A DNA stretch of 29,372 nucleotides from Verrucomicrobiota bacterium (GTDB lineage Bacteria > Verrucomicrobiota > Verrucomicrobiia > Opitutales > Opitutaceae): positions 1 through 29,372 of the forward strand of contig JAEXPQ010000077.1 of NCBI GenBank assembly GCA_023446735.1, written 5' to 3'. The position numbers and the translations under genes were made by a program. Shown one piece after another: positions 8,341-16,204 of this stretch (position 1 is its first letter; every line of letters begins with the position of its first letter). The notes beneath the pieces were generated by a model, which saw nothing but the letters and a program-made list of their open reading frames with translations, had not been told where the DNA came from and did not search any database.

Positions 8341-8357
8341 GTCTGCATCGACATGGG

Positions 8358-8822
8358 TCAGGCGGAGGGTTTCGGCTTCACCAAGCCGCGCAGCTCGTCC
8401 ATGAACTCGCTCACGTCACGAAACTCCTTGTACACGCTGGCGAACCGCACGTAGGCGACCTTGTCGATGGTGCGCAGCCGCTGCATGCAGGCCTCGCCCA
8501 CCGCGCTGCTCGGGATCTCGGTGCCGAACTTCTCCTCGAGCTGGTCGACGATGTCCTCGACCGCCATGTTGATCTGTTCGAGGTCGACCGGACGTTTGTG
8601 GCAGGCGGCGCGGATCGCGCGAACGATCTTGGTGCGGTCGAGCGGCTCGCGGCGGCCGTCGCGTTTGATCACGAGCAGATCTTCGCGCACGATCATCTCG
8701 GTGGTCGAGTAGCGGTGGCCGCATTCGAGGCACTCGCGCCGCCGGCGGATGGTCGACCCTTCGCGACTGATCCGCGAATCGATCACCTTGTCCTCGATCG
8801 AGGTGCACTTGGGGCAACGCAT
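8358..8822 (-). CDS. nrdR: Transcriptional repressor NrdR
   Basis: NrdR represses ribonucleotide reductase genes in response to ATP/dATP bound to its ATP-cone. The 154-residue length is typical. The N-terminal zinc ribbon has CPKC (C3, C6) and CLECGHRY (C31, C34) with the canonical RRRREC linker. The ATP-cone spans about 49-139 (VIKRDGRREPLDRTKIVRAIRAAC to RTIDKVAYVRFASVYKEFRDV). ATG at 8822 is the family start. No ribonucleotide reductase gene is in the window, and I saw no obvious NrdR box here. Flanking sequence on both sides carries inverted repeats described separately. Confidence 0.97.
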   Translation of the reverse strand: MRCPKCTSIEDKVIDSRISREGSTIRRRRECLECGHRYSTTEMIVREDLLVIKRDGRREPLDRTKIVRAIRAACHKRPVDLEQINMAVEDIVDQLEEKFGTEIPSSAVGEACMQRLRTIDKVAYVRFASVYKEFRDVSEFMDELRGLVKPKPSA

Positions 8823-8830
8823 GGGGAAGG

Positions 8831-8936
8831 AAACTCGGAACGTGGAACTCGGAAGGGGATACTGAACCGGCGCGGGGTGTGCTGCGAAAGCCTTTCGGAC
8901 CGGGATCTCGAGTTCCGAGTTCTCCGTTCCGAGTTC
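8831..8936. repeat. Imperfect inverted repeat between TrpG/PabA gene and nrdR
   Basis: The 22-bp arms 8831-8852 and 8915-8936 are reverse complements at 19 of 22 positions, with a 62-bp spacer. Each arm contains two copies of the word AACTCGG. The right arm runs into the stop codon of the upstream gene. The structure occupies essentially the whole 112-bp gap upstream of nrdR, so it could be part of the nrdR leader or an attenuating 3' structure. Confidence 0.6.
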
Positions 8937-9501
8937 AGTTCAGCGTCAGGAAGTTCTTCAGGAGCGTCATGCCCTCCTGCGTGGCGATCGACTCCGGGTG
9001 GAACTGTACGCCCCAGATCGGCAGCTCGCGATGGCGCAGGCCCATGACCTCGCCCTCGGCCGTCTCGGCCGTGATCTCGAGGCAGGCCGGGAACGACTCG
9101 CGCTCGACCAGCAGCGAGTGGTAGCGGGTCGCGTTGAAGGGATTCGGCATCCCGCGGAACACGTCGGTGTTTTTGTGCAGGATCGGCGAGGTCTTGCCGT
9201 GCATGAGCCGGCCGGCGCGCACGACCTTGCCGCCGAAGTAGTGCCCGATCGACTGGTGGCCGAGGCAGACGCCGAGGATCGGCTTCACGCCCGCAAACGC
9301 CTTGATGATGTCGAGCGTCACGCCCGCCTCGGTCGGCGAGCACGGGCCGGGCGAAAGGAGCACGCGGTCCGGATTGAGCGCGAGCGCCTGCGCCGGGGTG
9401 ATCTCGTCGTTGCGGAAAACCTTCTGCTCCACGCCCAACTGACCGAAGTACTGGACGAGGTTGAAGGTGAAGGAGTCGTAGTTGTCGATGACGAGCAGCA
9501 C
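8935..9501 (-). CDS. Anthranilate / aminodeoxychorismate synthase glutamine amidotransferase subunit
   Basis: This 188-residue class I glutamine amidotransferase supplies ammonia from glutamine to an anthranilate synthase (TrpE) or aminodeoxychorismate synthase (PabB) partner. The N-terminus LLVIDNYDSFTFNLVQYF and the oxyanion strand LLSPGPCSPTEAG are diagnostic. The catalytic triad is C79 (GVCLGHQS), H168 and E170 (GVQFHPES). The start is GTG at 9501, which gives exactly the family N-terminus. An ATG at 9564 would add 21 residues not seen in the family. Neither trpE nor pabB is nearby, so the choice between TrpG and PabA, or a dual-use amphibolic subunit, cannot be made from context and no symbol is assigned. 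Confidence 0.93.
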   Translation of the reverse strand: MLLVIDNYDSFTFNLVQYFGQLGVEQKVFRNDEITPAQALALNPDRVLLSPGPCSPTEAGVTLDIIKAFAGVKPILGVCLGHQSIGHYFGGKVVRAGRLMHGKTSPILHKNTDVFRGMPNPFNATRYHSLLVERESFPACLEITAETAEGEVMGLRHRELPIWGVQFHPESIATQEGMTLLKNFLTLN

Positions 9502-9633
9502 GGCGAGCGAGGGTTGCGGCGTTGGGGAGCAGGTCAAGCACCCGGCCGGGCGAGTTATTGACAATCGCCCGCGGGCACACCCCGTCCGCCCAATCCGAAC
9601 GACACCTCCGCCACCCGCCTCAAGGCCCCACCA

Positions 9634-9684
9634 TCCCCGGCCTCACGGCGCCAACAGCTCCGGATGCCCGGCACGGGCGAGGTG
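9634..9684. repeat. 51-bp direct repeat, copy 1 (3' end of first sigma gene)
   Basis: Identical over 51 bp to 11467-11517. It spans the last 14 codons, the stop codon and 9 bp of downstream DNA of the sigma gene. Third codon positions match throughout, and the identity crosses the stop codon. Confidence 0.9.
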
Positions 9685-11298
9685 GCCCGCCAGCAACGTC
9701 CGGGTCTCCGGCGATGCGTCAAAGGCGAGGATCTTGGCGATGAAGTCGCGGGCGTTGGCCACTTCATCGGCTCCCGCGAGGGCTTCGACATCCTTCACCG
9801 CCGTCTTGATCGCATAGTCGCGCACGCGTCCGCCTGGATCCGCGCGATTGTAGCCACCGCCGCTGCCCCGCCGCCTGAGCAGATCGAAGCCCGAGACCAT
9901 CGACCGATACGGCTTTACCTGAAGTAATTCCCCGTATCGCCGCGCTTCCAGCAACAGATCCGAGACCTGTCGTCCCAAAACATTCCTCCGCTCGTCACCG
10001 GCCGACAGCATATCGAAAACGACCAGAGTTTTGTCCTCTTCACCAAGCGCCTGGTTGAGCGGGCCGTAGTCGAGGAGCGCGCCGAGGTCGGTCGCGTCTT
10101 TCAGCACACGCGTTTCGATGGCATCACGGCGTGCACGGACGGCGGCGAGCGCCGCCGGAAACTTCGCCCCCATTTCCACCACCTCGAGAAGTAGCGATGC
10201 CCGAACTCCGGCGAAGTTCCGAAACAGGGGCATGCCTGTATCGTAACACCAGAGATACTCTCGCAGCGCTCCCTCATGGTGGCCGCTCCGAGCCAGCGTT
10301 CGCGCCTTGTTGAACCGCTCGTCGACCATCTCGGATGTGATCGATGCGACCAGCGGGGCCGCCTCCTCCGGCAGAGCATCCCCGGACTGCGCAGAGAGCT
10401 GCTTCGCGCCCGGTTTCGCCGCCCGACCCGTTTCACTCGCAAGACGTAATTCTAGCTCCGCCACTTTCGCCTGCAGTTCGCGCTGCTGCTCCCGCAAAAC
10501 CGACGCCTCGGCTTGGGCACCCCTTCGGCCGTTCCATTGGTGAACCGCTGTGCCCATCGCGATCACCGCGGCCACGCCCGCACCGACCGCAAGCATCTTG
10601 GATGTAGTCATAAAGTACAGAATACCCTGTCCAACGATTCCGCCCACCACGCCACCGGCCAGCACTGTGCCAGTGATCTTGCTCGCGAGTCCGTCCGGCG
10701 CTCCCAGTGCCGCCGGGACCGTCAACGCCACACCGAGCGCGGCCCCGGTCGACACGATGCCGCGTTTAGCCAGCGCATGCTGCAAGCGGTCGAGCGCCCG
10801 GTCGACGCGCATCCGCGCGGCGTTCTCGCCCACTCGCAACGCCGCGCCGATCTCGGCAAACGCCCGCCCATCGAAGAACCGCAGAACCACCGCCGACCGG
10901 TCTTCGTCATCGAGTTCGAGGAGTGCCTCGTCGATGACAGGGCGCACACGATTCCAGGCCTCGTCAGCGGCGGAGCCACGGTCGGTCTCGGTCATGGCAT
11001 GGGCAACCTGCTCGCGTTGGCGGCGACGCCGCTCGGCGCGGTGGAGATTCCGGGCTTGGTGGCACGCGGTGACGTGCAGCCAGCCGGCCAGTTCGCGGTG
11101 ATCGGTGAGCTGCGACGCTCTTCGCGCGAGAAGCACGAACACGGCCTGCGCGGCGTCCTGCGCCAGCAGCGAGTCGCCGTCGGTCTGGCGGAGCGCCGCC
11201 TGGTAAACAAGTCCCAGGTGCCGCTCCACGAGCGCCCCAAAAGAGCGTTCGCATCGTTGCTCCACAAAAGCCCGGAGAAGCGTGGCGTCCTCGATCAT
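9643..11298 (-). CDS. ECF-type sigma-70 factor fused to a membrane segment and extracytoplasmic domain (copy 1)
   Basis: This 551-residue protein has an N-terminal ECF sigma factor. Region 2 lies at about 10-90 (AFVEQRCERSFGALVERHLG, then QDAAQAVFVLLARRA and ELAGWLHVTACHQARN). Region 4 lies at about 120-180 (LRFFDGRAFAEIGAALRVGE helix-turn-helix). A Gly/Ala-rich stretch (about 183-230) and a clear transmembrane helix (about 234-255, MLAVGAGVAAVIAMGTAV) follow, then a coiled coil (about 262-292) and a roughly 240-residue helical domain ending HLARAGHPELLAP. No separate anti-sigma factor is adjacent, so the tail may sense or restrain the sigma domain itself (inference). ATG 11298 aligns with the start of the neighbouring paralogue; a GTG three codons upstream is the alternative. 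Confidence 0.88.
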   Translation of the reverse strand: MIEDATLLRAFVEQRCERSFGALVERHLGLVYQAALRQTDGDSLLAQDAAQAVFVLLARRASQLTDHRELAGWLHVTACHQARNLHRAERRRRQREQVAHAMTETDRGSAADEAWNRVRPVIDEALLELDDEDRSAVVLRFFDGRAFAEIGAALRVGENAARMRVDRALDRLQHALAKRGIVSTGAALGVALTVPAALGAPDGLASKITGTVLAGGVVGGIVGQGILYFMTTSKMLAVGAGVAAVIAMGTAVHQWNGRRGAQAEASVLREQQRELQAKVAELELRLASETGRAAKPGAKQLSAQSGDALPEEAAPLVASITSEMVDERFNKARTLARSGHHEGALREYLWCYDTGMPLFRNFAGVRASLLLEVVEMGAKFPAALAAVRARRDAIETRVLKDATDLGALLDYGPLNQALGEEDKTLVVFDMLSAGDERRNVLGRQVSDLLLEARRYGELLQVKPYRSMVSGFDLLRRRGSGGGYNRADPGGRVRDYAIKTAVKDVEALAGADEVANARDFIAKILAFDASPETRTLLAGHLARAGHPELLAP

Positions 11299-11329
11299 GC
11301 GTGTCACTTCATCCTGTCCGCTGCGTGAA

Positions 11330-11346
11330 CAAACCGCACACCAAAA
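11330..11346 (-). promoter_or_regulatory. 17-bp element upstream of first sigma gene, shared with the paralogue
   Basis: On the minus strand this reads TTTTGGTGTGCGGTTTG, ending 31 nt before the ATG at 11298. The second sigma gene has TTTTCGTGTGCGGTTTG ending 33 nt before its ATG, a match at 16 of 17 positions while surrounding upstream DNA differs. The position suits a promoter or operator, perhaps for autoregulation by these sigma factors. Common ancestry of the two copies is the alternative. Confidence 0.5.
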
Positions 11347-11466
11347 CGCGTCGCGCGGTCGCGGCTCGCTTGGCTGGAGAGCGTCTCGACGCCGCCCGCA
11401 CCTCGGACGCCTGGGCCCCGGCCATGTCGCTGCCCCATCCCCTTTAGCGCTGCCCCATCTGCCACC

Positions 11467-11517
11467 TCCCCGGCCTCACGGCGCCAACAGCTCCGGATGC
11501 CCGGCACGGGCGAGGTG
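11467..11517. repeat. 51-bp direct repeat, copy 2 (3' end of second sigma gene)
   Basis: Identical to 9634-9684, covering the C-terminal codons (HLARAGHPELLAP), the stop codon and 9 bp beyond. See the copy at the first sigma gene. Confidence 0.9.
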
Positions 11518-13104
11518 CTTGGCGAGGAGCGCGCGCGTCTCAGGCGCGTTGTCGAAGGCGAGGACCTTGTCGAGCAACTGACGGGCCCCGGCCAAATCCC
11601 CGGCGCCCGCCAGTGCCTCGAGGTTCTTGGCCGCAGTCGCACACGCTTGCCGGCTGCCCCGCGCCGCCGGCCCGCCGCGGGCGGAGGCCTCGAACACCGC
11701 CACGGCCATACCGCTCGGGCTCATCTCCGCGAGCTCTCCGTACCGGCGAGCCTCCAGCAACTGGTCGAGCAAGGTCCGGCCAAGGACCGCCTTGCGTTCG
11801 TCGCTCGCCGCCATCGAATCGTAGACCACCAGCGTCTTGTCGCCGTCGCCGAGGGCTTCGTTGAGGGCCGCATAGTCGAGCACCGCGGTCAGGCTGCTGT
11901 TCGACGCGAGCACCCGACCCTCGCAGGCGTCGCGCCGCGCCTGCAACGCCGCCAACGCCGGCGGATGCTTGTCGCCGAGTTCCACGAGCTGGTTCAGGAG
12001 CGCCCCGTTGCGCACGCGCGAAAGGTCCGCGATCCGGACCATGCCCACGTCGTAGCACCACAGCAGCTCGGCGAGTCCGGCGTCCCACTTTCCTTCGCGC
12101 AACAACTCCAGCGCCTGCCGGTAACGGTCCATCACCGCGTTGCGGGTCAGGTTCTCGTCCGGGCCGGACGAACGCGACGCGGCGGCCGCGGCACTCGCGC
12201 CCTGGTCCACACCCTGTTGATCGGGACGCACCGGGTGCGCCGTCAGGCGTTGCTCCGCGTCCGCCAGGCGGCGCTGCAGTTCCGTGTGCTGGCCGCGCAA
12301 CTGCACCAGCTCGGCCTGCGTCGCCGCGCGTTGTTGGTGGAAGTGGACGGCCGTGCCCAGCGCGACGGCGGCCGCCACGCCGGCACCAGCGGCGATGATC
12401 TTGGATGAGGTCATGAAATGAAGGAAGGCGGTCGATCCGGCGGCCCCGCCCGCGGCCGCACCGGCGGCCGCCGCGGCTCCGATCTTGCCGGCCAGACCCG
12501 CCGGAGCCGCCAGCGACGCCGGAACGGCGAGCGCGGTCGCGAGCATGGCGGCGGTCGAGGTGATGCCGCGCCGTGCCAAGGCCCCCTGCAGCCGCTCGAG
12601 CGCCCGCTCCACGCGCATCCGCGCGGCGTTCTCGCCCACCCGCAGCGCGGCGCCGATCTCGGCGAACGCACGCCCCTCGAAAAACCGCAGCACCACCGCC
12701 GTCCGGTCCTCGGGTGTCAGCTCCAGCAGCGCATCGTCGATCACGGGACGCACGCGGCTCCACGCCTCGTCGTTGGTCGGCTCGCCGTGCAGTTCGTTCA
12801 TGGTGGTGGCGGTTTGTTCGCGCCGGTGCCGGCGCTCCTCGCTGCGGCGCAGCTCCCGCGCCTTGTGGCAGGCCGTCGTGTACAGCCAGCCCGCCAATTC
12901 CGGATGCTCGCAGAGCGTCGCCGCCTTCTCGGCCGCGAGCAGAAACGTCGCCTGCGCGGCATCCTCGGCGAGTTGGGTGTCGCCGTCCGTCACGCGCAGG
13001 GCCGAGTGGTAGACCAGCCCGAGGTGCCGGTGCACAAGCTCGGTAAACGAGGTCTGGCAGCGTTGCGCCGCGAAGCGCCGGAGGAGGGTCGGGTCGTCTG
13101 TCAT
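11476..13104 (-). CDS. ECF-type sigma-70 factor fused to a membrane segment and extracytoplasmic domain (copy 2)
   Basis: A 542-residue paralogue of the gene at 9643-11298, in tandem on the same strand with 177 bp between them. Region 2 (RFAAQRCQTSFTELVHRHLG, then AEDAAQATFLLAAEKA) and region 4 (LRFFEGRAFAEIGAALRVGE) are nearly the same as in copy 1. An Ala/Gly-rich hydrophobic segment and a transmembrane helix (IIAAGAGVAAAVALGTAVHF) come next, then a coiled coil and the homologous C-terminal domain (LLWCYDVGM, DKTLVVYDSM, LEARRYGELAEM). ATG 13104 gives MTDDPTLLRRF, matching copy 1; the open frame upstream has no family homology. It is divergent from the M16 peptidase gene, with a 150-bp shared upstream region. 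Confidence 0.88.
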   Translation of the reverse strand: MTDDPTLLRRFAAQRCQTSFTELVHRHLGLVYHSALRVTDGDTQLAEDAAQATFLLAAEKAATLCEHPELAGWLYTTACHKARELRRSEERRHRREQTATTMNELHGEPTNDEAWSRVRPVIDDALLELTPEDRTAVVLRFFEGRAFAEIGAALRVGENAARMRVERALERLQGALARRGITSTAAMLATALAVPASLAAPAGLAGKIGAAAAAGAAAGGAAGSTAFLHFMTSSKIIAAGAGVAAAVALGTAVHFHQQRAATQAELVQLRGQHTELQRRLADAEQRLTAHPVRPDQQGVDQGASAAAAASRSSGPDENLTRNAVMDRYRQALELLREGKWDAGLAELLWCYDVGMVRIADLSRVRNGALLNQLVELGDKHPPALAALQARRDACEGRVLASNSSLTAVLDYAALNEALGDGDKTLVVYDSMAASDERKAVLGRTLLDQLLEARRYGELAEMSPSGMAVAVFEASARGGPAARGSRQACATAAKNLEALAGAGDLAGARQLLDKVLAFDNAPETRALLAKHLARAGHPELLAP

Positions 13105-13137
13105 CGCGTTTCCATCCGGAGATGGCCGACCGGACCG

Positions 13138-13154
13138 CAAACCGCACACGAAAA
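13138..13154 (-). promoter_or_regulatory. 17-bp element upstream of second sigma gene
   Basis: TTTTCGTGTGCGGTTTG on the minus strand, ending 33 nt before the ATG at 13104. It matches the element upstream of the first sigma gene at 16 of 17 positions with nearly the same spacing. It also lies about 100 bp upstream of the divergent M16 peptidase start, so it might influence both genes. Confidence 0.5.
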
Positions 13155-13254
13155 GTCGCCGCGCGCCGCCAGGCCTCCGGTCCGTGTTCCGCGACTCGGG
13201 CGCTCCGCCATTTCCGGCTTGTCGTCGCCAACCCTCGGCGACGAGCATGCCGTC

Positions 13255-16080
13255 ATGGCCAAGCTGTGGATGGTTTTCGCCTTTCTCGTGCTCAACCTGC
13301 TCGCCCGCGCAGGCGACACCGCCATCGCGCCGCCAGCCACACCGTTGCGGGCGCCCGACGACCGGCGCGAGTACCGCCACCTCGTGCTCGAAAACGGCTT
13401 GCGCGTGCTGCTTTGCTCCGAGCCCGACAGCAGCATCGCCGGCGCCGCGGTCGCGGTCGACGCCGGACACTACGACGATCCGCCCTCGCGGCCGGGCTTG
13501 GCGCACTACGTCGAGCACCTGCTGTTCCTCGGTTCCGAGAAGTATCCCGAGGAGAGCGGGTTCCAGCGCGTGGTCAAAGCCAGCGGAGGATCCTCCAACG
13601 GCGAGACGCGGAGCGATTGCACCGTCTACATGTTCGAGGTCCCCCAAGGCGCGTTCGAAGCGCCGCTCGACCGGATGGCGCAGTTCTTCATCGCCCCGCG
13701 ATTCGATCTCACCGCGGCGGAGCGCGAACTCACCGCGATCGAAAACGAGTTCGAGCGCCACCGCGACGACGATTTCGCTCGTCGCCAGTTCGTGTCGCTG
13801 GAGCTCTACGATCCGGGGTCACCGGCATCTCGCTTTCCGATCGGCAACCGCGCCACGCTGGCCGGCACCACCCGCGACGAGGTCGTCGCCTTCCATCAGG
13901 CACGCTACAGCGCCGACCACATGGCGGTGGCACTGTATGGGCCACAATCCCTCGACCGACTCGAAACATTGGCCCGCGCCGGCTTCTCCACCGTGCCCCG
14001 CCGTGCGGTGGCCGCACGGCCTGCCGCCCCAAATGTGCTACCGGCCAAGGACGCGTGTCGCTTCGCGCAAATCATCGCCAGCGGCGAACAATCGAGGCTG
14101 TTCCTCGAGTTTCCGATCGGTGCGACCCGACAATACGTCGATTCCAAGCCCGCCGAGTTGGTCGCCACCCTGTTCACCGCCCCCGGCCCAGGCAGCTTGC
14201 TTGATCGCCTGCGCGCGGAAGGCCTCGGCCTTTGGTGCAACGCCTCGGTCGAGCACCAGTCGGCCGACCACAGCTCGCTGTGCCTCTGGATCCCGCTCAC
14301 CGCCGCCGGGCGCGCTCACCCGGAACGAGTGCTGCAGTTGGTCTTCGCCCGCTGCGAGCGCCTCCGAAATACACCGTTTTCCTCCACCTTCTTCGAGGAG
14401 CAGTTCTTCCTCACGGCAAAGAAGGAGGCCTACATGCCGGAGACGGGGGCACTGGAGCGCATCGCCACGCTTGCCACCAACGCGCTCCACCATCCCCTCG
14501 AACTCGCAGAGTGGGCGCCGTTGCTCTGGCACGAACCCGACGACGAACCCTACCAGCAAGTGCTCGCTGCGCTACGGCCGGCCAACGCGCTTGTCTCCCT
14601 CGTCGCGCCGGGCGTACCGGCTGACCGGAAGGAGCACTACTACGGGTTCGACTACAGCTACGCCGAACTCACCGGCGAGGCGCTCCAGCCGATCACCCCA
14701 ACGGCGGCCGACATCGCCGCGAGCCTCCTGCCAGAACCGAATCCCTTCATCGATGGCCTCAGCACGCTGGCGGATAAGCGACCGACGTGCCTCATCGATG
14801 AACCCGGCCTCACCCTGCACCACCTCCCGGTCACCAACCCGCGCCGCCCGCTCGTGGCCTACCGTTTCGTCATCCACCCGGGCACGGGCACACTCAACCC
14901 GCAGCAACTCTGCCGACTCGTGCTCTACCAGGGTCTGATGACCTTGAGGTTTCCCGCCCACGATCAGGCGCTCGCCGCCGGCATCACCTGCGAACTGACA
15001 TTCACCGCCGACGGCTTGGTGGTGTCCGTCTCCGGTTTCAGCGGAGGCACCGAGCGCTTCCTCGAACAATTGTTCGCCCGCTTGGCGCAACCTACAGTGG
15101 AGCCCGCCGCTTTCGCGGAACTCCGCGAGCACCTTGAGAACATGGCACAGGATGCCAACCGGGCCGAAGCCCTCGATCTCGTACACATGCGTTGTGCCGG
15201 GTTGGTGAACGATCCGGGGATCTTGATTGCAGATCTCGCCACGCCGGCCCGCCGCACCACGCGCGATGAGGTCCTCGCCGTTCCCCGCACGCTCTTCGGC
15301 CGCTGCCACATCGAAGCCCTCGCCTGCGGCAACGTCTACCCCGACGAGGCCGCGCGGCTCGCCCGCCTCCTCCGCGACCAGTTCCGTGCGCGCCCGGCGG
15401 CGCCGAAGAAGGTCGTCCGCTCCAGGTTCCTCCAACTGCCGGCCGGCGCCACCGTGGTCGACGCCGCCACCGTGCCCGGCTCCAACTCCGCCGTACGGCT
15501 CGCGTACCTGAACGGTGCCGACACTCATGAGCTCCGGGCCGCCCTGGCGGTCGCCGGCCGTTTTATCGAAGGCGATTTCTTCGCCGAGCTCCGCACGCGC
15601 CAGCAACTCGGCTACCGGGTCGCAACCGGCGTGGCCAGTGAACCGCGTTTCCTCGGCCTCATCGGCGATGTCCAGTCGGCGGAGCACGCCAGTGACCTCC
15701 TGCGCGAACGTGTCGAAGCCTATTTCAACGACCTCCCGCGGCGTTGGGCAACCGTGACACCCGAGCAGTTCGAGACCCTCCGGGCCGGCGCGCGCAGTTC
15801 ATTCGAGAGCAAATCGGTCGATCTCGCCAAAACCGCGGAAAAGTTTTGGGACCTCGCATACAGCCACAACCACGATTGGGACCGAGATTCGAAGATCATC
15901 GCCGCGCTCGACGCCCTCACGCCCGAGCGCGTCGGCCAGATCCTCACCGAGCTCGTCGCCCCCGCCACGCGCCGCCTCGTCGTCGTCCAACTCACCGCCA
16001 AGGACCACGTGCTCAAGACGCCGCCGGTCCCAACGTTCACCGACCGCGCAGCCTGGGTGAAAACCCAAACCTACCGCTGA
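13255..16080 (+). CDS. Secreted M16 (pitrilysin/insulysin-type) zinc metallopeptidase
   Basis: This 941-residue protein has the length of single-chain M16A enzymes (pitrilysin, insulysin), which cut short peptides inside a closed clamshell. Residues 1-20 form a signal peptide (MAKLWMVFAFLVLNLLARAG), so it is exported, probably to the periplasm. The inverted zinc motif is H84-Y-V-E87-H88 in GLAHYVEHLLFLGSEKYP. The third ligand is most likely E165 (AIENEF), 77 residues after the second His as in insulysin. The inactive C-terminal half keeps the conserved RTRQQLGYRVATG segment at about 780-790. The ATG at 13255 is chosen for the signal peptide; the frame is open further upstream only because it runs antisense to the sigma gene. 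It is divergent from the membrane-fused sigma factor, so a regulatory link is possible. Confidence 0.93.
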   Translation: MAKLWMVFAFLVLNLLARAGDTAIAPPATPLRAPDDRREYRHLVLENGLRVLLCSEPDSSIAGAAVAVDAGHYDDPPSRPGLAHYVEHLLFLGSEKYPEESGFQRVVKASGGSSNGETRSDCTVYMFEVPQGAFEAPLDRMAQFFIAPRFDLTAAERELTAIENEFERHRDDDFARRQFVSLELYDPGSPASRFPIGNRATLAGTTRDEVVAFHQARYSADHMAVALYGPQSLDRLETLARAGFSTVPRRAVAARPAAPNVLPAKDACRFAQIIASGEQSRLFLEFPIGATRQYVDSKPAELVATLFTAPGPGSLLDRLRAEGLGLWCNASVEHQSADHSSLCLWIPLTAAGRAHPERVLQLVFARCERLRNTPFSSTFFEEQFFLTAKKEAYMPETGALERIATLATNALHHPLELAEWAPLLWHEPDDEPYQQVLAALRPANALVSLVAPGVPADRKEHYYGFDYSYAELTGEALQPITPTAADIAASLLPEPNPFIDGLSTLADKRPTCLIDEPGLTLHHLPVTNPRRPLVAYRFVIHPGTGTLNPQQLCRLVLYQGLMTLRFPAHDQALAAGITCELTFTADGLVVSVSGFSGGTERFLEQLFARLAQPTVEPAAFAELREHLENMAQDANRAEALDLVHMRCAGLVNDPGILIADLATPARRTTRDEVLAVPRTLFGRCHIEALACGNVYPDEAARLARLLRDQFRARPAAPKKVVRSRFLQLPAGATVVDAATVPGSNSAVRLAYLNGADTHELRAALAVAGRFIEGDFFAELRTRQQLGYRVATGVASEPRFLGLIGDVQSAEHASDLLRERVEAYFNDLPRRWATVTPEQFETLRAGARSSFESKSVDLAKTAEKFWDLAYSHNHDWDRDSKIIAALDALTPERVGQILTELVAPATRRLVVVQLTAKDHVLKTPPVPTFTDRAAWVKTQTYR

Positions 16081-16204
16081 GCCGCGCGAGAAGCGGCACC
16101 CGCAGGATGGGAAGACGGACTGCCTTTGCCTTCGCGATCCGGGCGGGCCCCCTCCAGCCTTCCGCTTGCGTCCCGCCCCGGCCGCCGGTTTTGCTCTTCG
16201 GTCC

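Noticed and set aside
9540..9600. TTGACA near 9557 as a plus-strand promoter
   Set aside because: No acceptable -10 at 16-18 bp, and no plus-strand gene follows.
12418..13254. N-terminal extension of the M16 frame by 279 codons
   Set aside because: It runs antisense through the second sigma gene and is Arg/Gly-rich; the signal peptide at 13255 marks the real start.
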